This document shows positions 19,620 through 29,639 of a stretch of 64,000 nucleotides of DNA, piece after piece (positions within the stretch are counted from its first letter, which is position 1; the number at the start of each line of letters is the position of its first letter). Location of the stretch: contig JADJYH010000042.1 of the NCBI GenBank assembly GCA_016719855.1, positions 12,783 to 76,782 on the forward strand, written 5' to 3'. Below the pieces are notes generated by a model. The model had not been told where the DNA came from and made no database searches. It saw only the letters and a list, made by a program, of their open reading frames with translations. Made by a program: the position numbers and the translations under genes. This stretch comes from Saprospiraceae bacterium (lineage in GTDB: Bacteria; Bacteroidota; Bacteroidia; Chitinophagales; Saprospiraceae).

Positions 19620-20951
19620 GTGAACCCAATTCTCTACATCCTTTACTATTTTTTTAAGTACTTCATACGGCTATGCACTTGGGTGTACTATGCTAAAATA
19701 ACCGTAACCGGCGAGCCGCACCACCGCAGCCGCAACCCTTGCATCCTCGTCAGCAACCACCCCAGCACCCTGCTCGACCCGCTCAACGTGGCCATCAGGG
19801 TCAATGCCGAAATCAATTTCCTGGCCAACGCCAGCCTGTTCAAATACGCCATCACTGATTGGCTGCTCCGCAGGCTCTACTGCATCCCCGTAGAGCGCTA
19901 CCAAGACACGGGCGGCAAGCCCCTCAACAATGTTGACAGCTTCAAGCAGGCCAGCGAATTCCTCAGCGGGGGTGGTTGTCTCTACGTGGCGCCCGAAGGC
20001 ACCAGCTTCGTGGAGCGGCGGCTGCGCAAGCTCAAAACCGGCACCGCCCGCATCGCCTTCGCCGCCGAGAGCGCCAACAATTTCCAGCTCGGACTCACCA
20101 TCCTGCCCGTTGGGTTGAACTACTCCGACCCGACCAAATTCCGCAGTGAACTGGTCACGGTGTTCGGAAACCCCATCCGAGTGGCAGACTTCCGGGAGGA
20201 TTACCTGGCCGACCCTGTCAACGCTGTGAACTGCCTCACCGAGGCCATGAGTGAACAGATTTCCTCGCTCATCATTGATTGCGAGGACGAAGCCCAAGAC
20301 CAGTTGCTGCACCGCCTGGAAACTATTTTGCAGAATGAAAAACCATTGCCACCGGTGGAGCGCCTACATCGCTCGCAGGTCGTTTTAAATCACCTTCGGC
20401 AATGGAAATCAAGTGACGCAGCAGCTTACGAGGCTTTTTCAAAAAGCGTTTTTGCTTATTTTGAAAAAACCAAGTCTTTGAAAATCAGCGACTTGCAGAT
20501 TAGTGCCGCCAAACTCCAGTTTGGTGGAGGCCAATCGCCAACCTGGAGTTTGGCAGCACTAATGCCAGTGTTCCTACCCAGCTATCTGACGCACGTGCTA
20601 CCCACTTTTTTTGCAAAAAAAATAACGGATGCCCTCAACGCCGATTACCACTGGGTGCCCACCTACAAGTTCACTGCTGGGGTGGTCATGTACCCGCTGT
20701 TCATCTGGCTGCAAACCTGGCTGGTGGGTAAGCTGGCACTGCACTTCGACCTGGGCAGTTGGGTGAAATGGGTCTACCTCCTGGCCGTGATACCCATGGG
20801 CCTCCTGGCCGAGTGGTGGCTGAAACAATGGAAGCGTTGGCGAGATAGTTGCCGTGCCGATTTTTTATCTAAAAACAAAAAAGAAACCTGGGCGGAGCTG
20901 ACCGATTTGCGCCAGCAAATACTGAACGCCGACGTAATGGTTGGCAAATAA
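19620..20951 (+). CDS. 1-acyl-glycerol-3-phosphate acyltransferase-like membrane protein
   Basis: This is a phospholipid acyltransferase-fold protein of about 443 aa. I start it at GTG 19620 (NPILYILYYFFKYFIRLC) because the upstream in-frame codons only translate the repeat hairpin. The acceptor motif is NHPSTLLDPLN, one residue longer between His and Asp than classic HX4D. PEGTSFVERR is the second substrate-binding motif. The C-terminal half has two or three membrane segments (VVMYPLFIWLQTWLVG, WVYLLAVIPMGLLAEWW). Family members transfer acyl groups to lysophosphatidic acid or related glycerolipids; the exact substrate is unknown. It is followed by tRNA-Ser. Confidence 0.85.
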   Translation: MNPILYILYYFFKYFIRLCTWVYYAKITVTGEPHHRSRNPCILVSNHPSTLLDPLNVAIRVNAEINFLANASLFKYAITDWLLRRLYCIPVERYQDTGGKPLNNVDSFKQASEFLSGGGCLYVAPEGTSFVERRLRKLKTGTARIAFAAESANNFQLGLTILPVGLNYSDPTKFRSELVTVFGNPIRVADFREDYLADPVNAVNCLTEAMSEQISSLIIDCEDEAQDQLLHRLETILQNEKPLPPVERLHRSQVVLNHLRQWKSSDAAAYEAFSKSVFAYFEKTKSLKISDLQISAAKLQFGGGQSPTWSLAALMPVFLPSYLTHVLPTFFAKKITDALNADYHWVPTYKFTAGVVMYPLFIWLQTWLVGKLALHFDLGSWVKWVYLLAVIPMGLLAEWWLKQWKRWRDSCRADFLSKNKKETWAELTDLRQQILNADVMVGK

Positions 20952-21052
20952 ACCGTGAATCCACCGCTTTTCTCAGCTTCCTAAATTGAAAGAACTGACA
21001 GCCAACGAACTTATCGCCGCTGCACGAAGTTTGAATAAAAAATTTCCGACAG

Positions 21053-21082
21053 TTTGCTTTTTCAGCAAAGAATTTACCTTTG
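21053..21082 (+). promoter_or_regulatory. Promoter of tRNA-Ser
   Basis: A TTTG element (21053-21056) and the -7 box TACCTTTG (21075-21082) are separated by 18 bases, matching the Bacteroidota housekeeping promoter. The tRNA begins six bases after the -7 box, so the leader is very short. Confidence 0.7.
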
Positions 21083-21087
21083 CCCCC

Positions 21088-21171
21088 GGAGAGATGGCAG
21101 AGCGGTTTAATGCGGCGGTCTTGAAAACCGTTGTACCGAAAGGTACCGGGGTTCGAATCCCTCTCTCTCCG
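21088..21171 (+). tRNA. tRNA-Ser (TGA)
   Basis: The acceptor stem GGAGAGA / TCTCTCC is perfect. The anticodon loop TTGAAAA carries TGA. A long variable arm (TGTACCGAAAGGTACC region) and the T-loop GGTTCGAATCC complete a class II tRNA of 84 nt. CCA is not encoded. Confidence 0.95.
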
Positions 21172-21407
21172 CATCTTTTGAAAAGCCTTGCTCTCGCAGG
21201 GCTTTTTCAATTTGGTTCATAGGGATTTAGCAGGAAAGCCAAGGGGGTTCGTTCCAATCCCTAATACCAACCTCCCAGCTTCATTTGCCAAATTCCCGCC
21301 ATTTTGAAGGTTTTACATTGTTGTTTTTCTGCGTTCCAGAATTTCGCCCTATCTTCACCTGCCTTGTTTTACCCCTCCCAAGTTTGCTTTTTTTCAAAAA
21401 TAAACAC

Positions 21408-24400
21408 ATGAAGAGAATATTTACATTTAGCAAAAGAATTGCCCTCATTTTTCTCGCCCTGCTGTCGCTGCCGGGCATTTCGCTGGCCTGCGACACCTCC
21501 GGCTACCACATGAACGGCATCACCGACAACGGCGACGGCACCTTCACGATAGATTGGACGGCGTTGGTGGCGGGCGGCACCACCACTGGTGTAGGCTCCA
21601 CTTGGGGCTTTTACCTCAACATAGATGCAACGATTCTCAGTATCACGCCGAGCAGTTTCACCAGTACCAACGGCACCACCCTCAATGCTGTCATCACTGG
21701 CGGCAACGTGCAATGGGGCAACCCAGTGCCCGGATCTGGGCCGGTGTTCTTGGACATCAACACGCAGCCCAACGACGAGATGTTTCCGTTCACGATGGTC
21801 GTCTCCGGCATCCCTACGGAGTGGTGGGGCGGTGGTCAAGAGGCCAACCAGTGCCCCGGTGGCCCCGGCACAGGAGACACCTACGATGGCGTATTCCCCT
21901 GCTTCGAACCCGTGCTGACGCCCGTGCCGGACGTGGTACACATCTGCCCCGGCGAAACGGTGACGCTCCAAGTGCTGCCCAACCACCTCGTCGAGGACAT
22001 CGTTTGGCAGCCCGGCGGACAAACGGGCACAAGCATCACTGTCACGCTTTTTTCGGATGAAACCTACACCATCACAGGCTCCAACGCCGGATGCGAAACC
22101 ACGACCACCATCACCGTCATCATTGACCCCTTGCCCTACCTCTCGCCGCAGGAGGAGAACGTGGAAATTTGCGAAGGCACCCCGGCGGTGCTCGTGGTAA
22201 ATGCAGAGGCTACCGACTACATCACCTGGAGCCCCGGCAACGGCGCAGGGCCTGTGCTGGTGGTCGTACCACCGACGTCGCCAGCCACCTACACGGCCAC
22301 GGGTTTTAATGAATGTGGGCAAACGTCCCTCAGCTTCACCGTCACGACCCTGCCTTTTCCGACGGTCAACACGACCAACGACGTGACAATCTGCCAAGGC
22401 GAATCCACCACACTAACGGCCAATGCCACGGGTACCAATGTCATCAACTGGAGCCCAACCAACCAAATTGGCACTTCTATCACCGTCAGCCCCAACACCA
22501 CAACGACCTACCTGGCCACGGTCGCCAATTTTTGCGGAACAGACACCGCCGATGTCGTGGTGACGGTTTCCGGCAACACCACCAACATGGTGCAGCTGGC
22601 TGCCTGCACAGGCGAAACGGTCATGTACAACGGTATCCCGCTCGCTGCGGGCAGCAGCAGCACGTTCACCTTCACCAACTATGCTGGCTGCGACTCGGTG
22701 GTGCAAGTCAACGTGGCCTCGCTGCCCAATTCCAGCGCCACACTCAACCTCACGGCCTGCCAAGGCAATACGGTCAGTTTTATGGGGCAAAACCTCGCCA
22801 TCGGCAGCAGTACCCAGTTCATGCTCACGGCCTTCAACGGCTGCGACTCCACGCTGACAGTGAATGTGACCGGCCTGCCCGTTTACAACTCAAACCTCAA
22901 CCTGCAAGCTTGCGCCGGAACCAGCGTGAGCTACAACGGGCAGCAATTGCCGGCAGGTACCAACCAAAATTTCGTCTTTACGGCAGCCAACGGTTGCGAC
23001 AGCACCGTGCACGTCACCGTGCAATCGCTGCCCAACTACACCAGCAGCCTCACGCTTCAAACCTGCACGGGCACTACCGTTGGCTACAACGGACAGCAGC
23101 TCCAGCCCAACACGACCACTCCATTTACCCTCTCCGCCCAAAACGGCTGCGACTCCGTGGTGACGGTGACGGTGAACGAACTGGCCGTGCTCACCTCCTC
23201 CCTCAACATGCAGGCTTGCACGGGCACGACTTTCCCGTACAACGGCCAACAACTGCAGCCGGGCAGCATCACGGATTTCAACTTCACCACCACCAACGGC
23301 TGTGACAGCGTCGTGACCGTGACCGTGACGGAAGTCGCCGCCTTCCTGGAAAGCCTGAGCTTTGACGCCTGTACCGGCACGACCGTGAGCTACAACGGCC
23401 AAACGTTACACCCGGGCAGCGTGACGGATTTCAGCTTCACCACCGCTGCGGGCTGCGATTCGGTGGTGACAGTGACGGTAGTGGAACTGCCGACATTTGC
23501 CAGCAACCTCACCTTCCAAACTTGCACGGGAGTGCCGGTCAGCTATGCTGGATTGACCCTGCAGCCGGGCAGCGTGACGCCGGTTGTGCTTGCTTCGCAA
23601 AATGGCTGTGACTCGGTGGTGACGGTGACGGTGGACGAAATTCAGGTGCAGACCTCCGATGTTCCGTTGCAGGTTTGCCAAGGCGAAACCGTTTTTTACA
23701 ACGGTCAAAACCTGCAACCGGGCAGCGTCACTGATTTCACCTTTACCTCCTCCCTCGGTTGCGACTCGGTGGTGACGGTGACGGTGGCGGCCCTCCAAAC
23801 CTACGCTTCTTCGCTGGTACTGGAATCCTGCCAGGGCAATACCGTCAGCTACAATGGCCTCAATTTGCCACCAGGCACCGACCTCGACTTCACCTTCACC
23901 GCTGCCAATGGCTGCGACTCCGTCGTGAACGTCATCGTGAACGAGGTGCAGGGCTACCAGACCTCAGTTGCCCTCACCACATGCCCCGGCACTACCGTGA
24001 CCTACAACGGCCAACAGCTCGCACCGGGCAGCATCAACCAGTTTGATTTTGTCACTTTGCAAGGCTGTGACAGCACCGTGACCGTGACGGTTTCGGCCCT
24101 GCCCACCTTTGCCACCACCCTCACGCTACAAGCGTGTGTGGGTAGTTCGGTGACCTACAATGGCCAACAACTACAACCCGGTAGCATCACGCCGTTTACC
24201 CTCACCGCCTCCAACGGCTGTGATTCCGTGGTGACGGTGACAGTGATGAGCTTGCCCCAACTCTCCAGCAGCCTGACCCTCCAGGCTTGTCCCGGCAGCA
24301 CGGCCACTTACAACGGCCAACAACTCGCACCGGGAAGCGTGACGCCGTTCACTTTTACTTCGCAACAGGGCTGCGACTCGGTGGTGACGGTGACGGTACA

Positions 24401-25566
24401 AGCACTGCAAAACGTGACCAACAGCATCACGCTCCAAGCCTGCACGGGCAGCACCGCCAGCTACAACGGCCAGCAACTGCAACCCGGCAGTGTGACGCCA
24501 TTTGTTTTTGCTGCGCAAAACGGATGCGACTCCACCGTCACCGTCACGGTAATGGAGCTGCTCCCGCAAACATCCAGCCTGACGCTCCAAGCCTGCACGG
24601 GCAGCACCGTGACGTACAACGGCCAAACCCTCCAACCTGGCAGCGTGACGGATGTGACCTTGGCAACTTGGCAGGGCTGCGACTCCACGGTGACGGTCAC
24701 AGTGCAGGAACTTCCCGTGCTGACAGGTTCAGTGACGCTGCAAGGCTGCGCTGGCGAGCCGCTCACCTACAACGGCACGACCCTCCAACCGGGCACGAGC
24801 ACGAACTTCACGTTCAGCTCCACCAACGGCTGCGACAGCATCGTGACGGTGACGGCGCTGCCGTCCATCCCGACCGTAAGCACCAGTGAGCAACTGCAAA
24901 TCTGCGAAGGCGGCACGGCGACCATCTTCGGGCAGCCCGTTTCTGCTCCCGGCGACTACTCGCAGACCTTCACGGGCAGTAACGGCTGCGACTCCACGCA
25001 CACGGTCACACTTGCCATCGTCAACACGGTATCGGTGAGCTTCCCCACTGCCAGCTTAGAGGTTGGACTTGGTGCGTCGGTAGTGCTGAATCCAGTCGTT
25101 ACGCCGCCCAGCGGTCTGACCTACGCTTGGCTGGAAGACCCCACGCTCAGTTGCCTAGACTGCCCAAAACCTTCTGCTTCGCCGCTGACAATGACCACCT
25201 ACACGTTAACCGTCAGCGATTTGGGCGGTTGCACGGCTTCGGCTTCGGTCGTCGTGGAGGTTGACCCTGGGGGCGTGTACATCCCGAACAGTTTCAGCCC
25301 CAACGACGACGGCATCAACGACGTGTTCATGGTATTCAGCGATGGGCGCAGCGTGAAGGAAATCCATTCGTTCATTGTTTTCTCTCGCTGGGGCGAAACC
25401 ATTTACCAGATTTTTCACAGCCAGCCCGATGCCGTTGAGTACGGCTGGGATGGTACGCACCGGGGGAGAGGAAATGGACGTGGCGGTGTTCGTGTACCTT
25501 GCCGATATTGAGTTTATTGATGGGACGAGGCGGTTGTACAAGGGGGATGTGACGCTGGTGAGGTGA
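21408..25566 (+). CDS. T9SS type B-sorted protein with about sixteen 51-residue repeats (frameshifted near the end)
   Basis: The ATG at 21408 gives a clear signal peptide (KRIFTFSKRIALIFLALLSLPGISLA) and about 1385 aa. An N-terminal domain of about 160 residues is unrecognised. Ig-like modules follow (ICPGETVTLQV, ICEGTPAVLVV, ICQGESTTLTA). Then come the 51-aa repeats, consensus LTLQACTGSTVTYNGQQLQP then GSVTPFTFTAQNGCDSVVTV, each with two cysteines. The end is a gliding-associated type B sorting domain (VYIPNSFSPNDDGINDVFM). The G-run 25462-25466 has one base too many; removing it restores the usual end EMDVAVFVYLADIEFIDGTR to KGDVTLVR, stop at 25566. It is likely an exported filament- or adhesin-like protein. 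Confidence 0.88.
22585..25030 (+). repeat. Tandem 153-bp coding repeats (about 16 units)
   Basis: Units of 51 codons are repeated back to back without spacers. The outer units are more diverged, and the last (about 24890-25030) is degenerate. The central copies are very similar in sequence, which makes this region prone to recombination and to assembly collapse. Confidence 0.85.
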
Positions 25567-25569
25567 GGG

Positions 25570-25832
25570 GAGGGTGGGGAGGCATTCCGACCTTTTTCTC
25601 ACCACGGTGAGTGAAATCCTCTCCCTCGATACCCTCCTTCGAGGTATTTGCCCATTGACTGATGCCCCATGATTTCCACATCGTCTTTAGGTCGAAATGC
25701 CCCAAGATGCCCGGCGTGGCGACGATGATGGTCTTCTTGGTAAAAATCCAGATGATTTTCTCCGTGCCGAACTCGTGGAGCTTGCGCACTTTTCGGAGCA
25801 CATTCATCAACGGCCTCGCCCCCGCCACCGGG
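25570..25832 (-). pseudogene. C-terminal fragment of a Uma2-like (DUF820) restriction-fold protein
   Basis: The minus strand reads VRKLHEFGTEKIIWIFTKKT then IIVATPG and HFDLKTMWKSW, ending EGIEGEDFTHRGEKK. The GTEKIIWI(F) pattern resembles the C-terminal core of Uma2-family proteins, which are common multicopy genes in Bacteroidota. The N-terminal half is absent: the similarity stops at the poly-G tract at 25833. At least one internal frame slip is likely near 25650. The gene may be truly truncated or cut by an assembly fault. Confidence 0.45.
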
Positions 25833-25900
25833 CCCCCCCCCGGGGGGGGGACCAGGGGGGGGGGACAGGGGTTGGGGGGGGGGGGGGGGGGGGGGGGGGA
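25833..25900. repeat. Poly-C / poly-G tract
   Basis: Nine C, nine G, then further G-runs lead up to 26 consecutive G (25874-25899). Nothing else in the window looks like this. It lies between a truncated gene and intact galT and is best read as a sequencing or gap-closing artefact, although a G-quadruplex-forming tract cannot be excluded. Confidence 0.85.
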
Positions 25901-26006
25901 GGTTTTTGGTGGTGCCCTTCCCAACGTTTTCTTAACACGAACCACGAAAACCCCCCTCTTGGCCCACACTTTCGGTACCTTTTTCCGAAAACAAGGCCAA
26001 TATAAA

Positions 26007-27047
26007 ATGACCAACGAAATTCACGACAAATGGCAAAAGCGCTACCACCCGCTCCGCATGGAGTGGGTCGTTTATTCTGCCCACCGAAACAACCGGCCTT
26101 GGAGCTTTGACCTTAAAAAACACCAGGCCGAAGCGCCTGGATACGACCCAAACTGCTACCTCTGCCCTGGCAACCACCGGGCGGCTGGCCACGTCAATCC
26201 CGACTACCACGATGTGTTCGTCTTCGACAACGACTTCCCTGTGGTGGGCCTGCAAGCGCCCGATATTCACGAGAATATGCACGACGGGCTTTACCAAAAA
26301 GTCAGCGCCAAGGGCATCTCCCGGGTGGTCTGCTACGCACGGGAGCACAACCTGACGCTGTCCGACGTGCCGCCGGAGCGGATGGCGAGGGTCTTCGAGG
26401 TTTGGCGGGAGGAGATGGTGGCTTTCGCCAAAAATCCCGACATCCACTCCGTGCTGATTTTTGAGAACAAGGGCGAAATCGTCGGGGTGTCGAACCCGCA
26501 CCCGCACTGCCAGATTTATGCCGTGGACTTCCCGCTCCAGTTCATCGAGCGGGAGCAACTCGCCGCCCGGCAGCACAAGCGCCGCACAGGCCGCAATCTC
26601 TTCGCCGACATCATCGCTGCTGAGCAAAAAGATGGGCTGCGCATCGTCGCCGAAAACGAGGAAGCCGTGGCCTTCGTGCCCTTCTTCGGTCGGTACGCCT
26701 ACGAGGTACTTGTTTTTCCAAAAAACCGCCACGCCACGCTTATCACCTTGACGGACAAGGAGTTGCGAGGGCTGGCTGCCGCCTATCAGGAGGTAATCCG
26801 GCGGTTTGATGGGGTTTTCAACCTGAGCTTCCCATACGTGATGAACATCCACCAAGCCCCCGTGGATGGCAAGCGCTACCCCGATTACCACCTCTACGTC
26901 CACTTCCAGCCGCCGCTGCGGCAGCCGGGACTGCCCAAGTACCTCGCTGGCCCGGAAATCGGGGCTGGGAACTTCATGGCGGACACGATGCCGGAGGAGA
27001 AGGCGGCGGAGCTGCGGGCGGTGGAGTTGTTGGGTATTGGGAATTGA
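26007..27047 (+). CDS. galT: Galactose-1-phosphate uridylyltransferase
   Basis: GalT is the Leloir-pathway enzyme that exchanges UMP between UDP-glucose and galactose-1-phosphate through a uridylyl-histidine. The protein of 346 aa starts MTNEIHDKWQKRYHPLRMEW. It has the zinc-site CYLCPGNHR, the catalytic motif SNPHPHCQIYA (HPH), and FPYVMNIHQAPVDG plus YHLYVHFQPPLR near the C-terminus. The start at 26007 follows the poly-G region; further upstream in-frame codons are artefactual. The 3' end (GIGN, stop) is made of an ATTGGGAATTGAG word like those in the echo hairpins. It converges on the PQQ dehydrogenase with a gap of 32 bp. No galK is next to it. Confidence 0.95.
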   Translation: MTNEIHDKWQKRYHPLRMEWVVYSAHRNNRPWSFDLKKHQAEAPGYDPNCYLCPGNHRAAGHVNPDYHDVFVFDNDFPVVGLQAPDIHENMHDGLYQKVSAKGISRVVCYAREHNLTLSDVPPERMARVFEVWREEMVAFAKNPDIHSVLIFENKGEIVGVSNPHPHCQIYAVDFPLQFIEREQLAARQHKRRTGRNLFADIIAAEQKDGLRIVAENEEAVAFVPFFGRYAYEVLVFPKNRHATLITLTDKELRGLAAAYQEVIRRFDGVFNLSFPYVMNIHQAPVDGKRYPDYHLYVHFQPPLRQPGLPKYLAGPEIGAGNFMADTMPEEKAAELRAVELLGIGN

Positions 27048-27079
27048 GGAGGTAATGCGAACCCCGAAGCCGCTCCCAC

Positions 27080-29254
27080 TCACGGCAGCGCAAACGCCAC
27101 GTAACTATCCCCGCTCTGCGTCCCCATCTTCCCGCCGCCACAGGCGATTACCACGTACTGCTTTCCATCCACTTCGTAAACGGCGGGGGTGGCGTAGGCC
27201 GCATTGGGCAGCTTCGTCTCCCAGAGCAGCGCCCCCGTGCGCTTGTTGAAGGCCCGGAACATGCCGTCCTTCGTTCCGCCGATGAACAGCAGGCCGCCCG
27301 CCGTCACCACCGAGCCGCCGTAGTTTTCCGTGCCGGTGGGCTCCTTGGCGTTGGGGAAGGCAGGGTCGCTGCCCAGCGTTTTTTTCCAAATCCACTCGCC
27401 TGTGTTCAAGTCGAGGGCGTTCAGCGTACCCCACGGCGGGCTGAGTGCTGGCAGCCCCTCCTTGCTCAAAAACTTGTCGTAGCCAGCGATGGAGTACGGT
27501 ACTTTGGTGAGGTCAGGCGCTGGCTTTGGGCCAGTGTAGGGCTTGGTTTTTTCCTTCGGCAAATCCAGCACAAAAGCCGCAATCGCCTTGCGCTCTGCTT
27601 CACCCAACTGCTTGAAAGCGGGCATCATGCGCCGCCCGGATTGCATCAGTGTATCGAAGCTGGCCGGACTGTATTTTTTCTCCATGCCCACCAGCGTTGG
27701 GTTGTTGCCGGAGCCTTTCAAGTCGGGGCCGTGGCAGGTCATGCAGTTGGCTTTGTAGAAATGCTCGCCTGCCTGCCCGACGGTTTGCGGAGCGTCGCTT
27801 TCCTTTTCCAGTTCGATGGCGCGGATGACCCAGGCCATCTCGTTGGCATTCACGTACAAGACGCCCGTGGTGGGGTCGAAGCTGGGGCCGCCCCACTCTC
27901 CGCCGCCGTCGAGGCCGGGCAGCACGACCGTGCCTTGCAGGCTCGGCGGATTGAACATGTGGTCGTGCAGGTAGCCGTTGAATCGCTGCTTGATGTCCGC
28001 CTGCGATTCGGGCGAGAGCAACGGGTTAATGTCCTGCTCGGTCATGAGTTGCCGCACGAACGGGGTTGGCTTGGTCGGGAAGGGCTGCGTGGGTGAAAGT
28101 TGTTCGCCCAAAAGCCCGCTGGTCGTTGGCACGGGGCGCTCTTCGATGGGGTAAATGGGCTTGCCCGTCTCCCGCTCGAACAGATAGACGAATCCCGTCT
28201 TGGTGGTCATGGCGCAGGCGTCCACCATTTTGCCGTCTTTTTTGAAGGAAACCAGTGCGGGCGGCGAGCTGAGGTCACGGTCCCACACGTCGTGGTGGAT
28301 GCTCTGGAAATGCCAGCGGAGCTTGCCCGTGGCGGCGTCGAGGGCGAGCAGGCAGTTACCGTAGAGTCCATTGCCAAGCCGCTTGCCGCCGTACCAGTCG
28401 TAGCTGGCCGAGCCAGTGACGGCGAAGAGAATGCCCCGTTTTTTGTCCAAACTGAAGCCGCTCCAGGCGTTCGCCCCGCCGATAAAATTATAGGCAGCGG
28501 TGTCTTCCCAGGTTTCGTAGCCCGCCTCGCCGGGGTGAGGTATCGTATGGAAAATCCATGCCCGCTTGCCCGTGCGCACGTCGAAGGCACGAATATGTCC
28601 GGGGGCTGCTTTGGGCCCTTCGTCCACCCGGCTGCCCATGATGATGAGGTCGTTGTAGATGATGCCCGGCGTGGTGGCGGTGATGAAAAGGTCGAAGACA
28701 TTGGGTCGGTCGAGGCCCTCATGCAGGTCGAGCGCCCCGTTGAGGCCGAAGTCGGCAACGGGCTTTCCGGTCTTGGCGTTGATGCAGTAGAGGTCGGAAC
28801 CAGCAGTGTAGAAGATGCGGGAGTCGCCCTTGCCACCTGCCCCTTTGGGGTCCGTCCAGTACGCCACGCCCCGGCTGTTGTTGAGGATGAAGAACATGCG
28901 CTTGGCGGCGGGCAGCGAGTCCATCGGGTTGAAGACCCACAGTTCCTTTCCCGTTTTTGCGTCGAGCGCAAACAGTTTCAACTGTGGCGTGGTGCCGTAC
29001 AGCACGCCGTCCACCACGATGGGATTGCATTGGATTTGGGAGCTATTGACGGTGTCTGCGTCGCCAGTATGGTAGGTCCAGGCGACTTGCAGGTTGACGA
29101 CGTTTGAGGTGTCAATTTGCGCCAGCGAACTGTACTGATTGGCGTCGTCGCTGCCCTTGTACTGTGTCCAAGCGGTGCTGGTGGGTGGTTCTTTTTGACA
29201 GGCGGCAAGGCAGATTGTGAAGCAAATGGCCAACAGGCAGGCGGCTTGTTTCAT
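27080..29254 (-). CDS. PQQ-dependent dehydrogenase (quinoprotein) with inserted cytochrome c domain, lipoprotein
   Basis: This is a periplasmic or membrane-anchored quinoprotein of 724 aa that would oxidise an alcohol or sugar and pass electrons to heme c. The signal peptide ends in the lipobox CLAACQKE. The eight-bladed propeller is seen in repeated FALDAKTGKELWVFN, INAKTGKPVADFG, LDAATGKLRWHFQ and LDLNTGEWIWKKT segments. A c-type heme motif, CMTCH, lies at about residue 510 inside the propeller sequence (ANCMTCHGPDLKGSGNNP), with a possible axial Met in the MMPAF segment. The C-terminal blade (PAVYEVDGKQYVVIACGGG) is typical of glucose/alcohol dehydrogenases. No PQQ biosynthesis genes are in this window. 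It is downstream of ywbE and possibly cotranscribed (51-bp gap). Confidence 0.9.
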   Translation of the reverse strand: MKQAACLLAICFTICLAACQKEPPTSTAWTQYKGSDDANQYSSLAQIDTSNVVNLQVAWTYHTGDADTVNSSQIQCNPIVVDGVLYGTTPQLKLFALDAKTGKELWVFNPMDSLPAAKRMFFILNNSRGVAYWTDPKGAGGKGDSRIFYTAGSDLYCINAKTGKPVADFGLNGALDLHEGLDRPNVFDLFITATTPGIIYNDLIIMGSRVDEGPKAAPGHIRAFDVRTGKRAWIFHTIPHPGEAGYETWEDTAAYNFIGGANAWSGFSLDKKRGILFAVTGSASYDWYGGKRLGNGLYGNCLLALDAATGKLRWHFQSIHHDVWDRDLSSPPALVSFKKDGKMVDACAMTTKTGFVYLFERETGKPIYPIEERPVPTTSGLLGEQLSPTQPFPTKPTPFVRQLMTEQDINPLLSPESQADIKQRFNGYLHDHMFNPPSLQGTVVLPGLDGGGEWGGPSFDPTTGVLYVNANEMAWVIRAIELEKESDAPQTVGQAGEHFYKANCMTCHGPDLKGSGNNPTLVGMEKKYSPASFDTLMQSGRRMMPAFKQLGEAERKAIAAFVLDLPKEKTKPYTGPKPAPDLTKVPYSIAGYDKFLSKEGLPALSPPWGTLNALDLNTGEWIWKKTLGSDPAFPNAKEPTGTENYGGSVVTAGGLLFIGGTKDGMFRAFNKRTGALLWETKLPNAAYATPAVYEVDGKQYVVIACGGGKMGTQSGDSYVAFALP

Positions 29255-29305
29255 GCTGTTTTTCGTTTTTTGGGTAAATATAAATGCGGCAACTGAAAAA
29301 GGAAG

Positions 29306-29533
29306 CTACTCCGGCCAATCAATTTCCTCCTCCTCAATTATCTCTTTCACCCTGCCCACTTCGCCTGTATCCAGCCGCACCTTGATACCGTGCGGGTGCT
29401 GCGGGGCGTTGGTGAGTATCTGCGACACGACGCCCTCGGTGAGGTCGCCGCTGCGCTGGTCTTCCTTCATCACGATGCGGACGAGGAGGCCGGGACGGAT
29501 ATTTTTTCGGTAGTTACCTTTCATTTGAATCAT
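29306..29533 (-). CDS. YwbE family protein
   Basis: This small protein (75 aa, or 72 from the second Met) matches the conserved DUF2196/YwbE pattern: RKNIRPGLLVRIVMKEDQRS, LTEGVVSQILTNAPQHPHGI and KVRLDTGEVGRVKEI. Its function is not established; the family is thought to have an SH3-like or hypusine-like beta fold. It sits between a lipoprotein gene and the PQQ dehydrogenase on the same strand. Confidence 0.88.
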   Translation of the reverse strand: MIQMKGNYRKNIRPGLLVRIVMKEDQRSGDLTEGVVSQILTNAPQHPHGIKVRLDTGEVGRVKEIIEEEEIDWPE

Positions 29534-29551
29534 TGCGTTTTTGGTCCATGT

Positions 29552-29597
29552 CGTTTTAGCGTGATGGCACGGATTTTAATGTTTTCACGCAAAAACG
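29552..29597. terminator. Hairpin between lipoprotein gene and ywbE
   Basis: The stem CGTTTT-A-GCGTGA / TCACGC-A-AAAACG gives 12 pairs with a bulge pair. It is likely a transcription terminator or processing site between the lipoprotein gene (stop 29640) and ywbE (start 29533). Confidence 0.55.
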
Positions 29598-29639
29598 ATA
29601 TGCGCTAGAACTGGGATGGTTTCTATTGGTGAACTCCCC

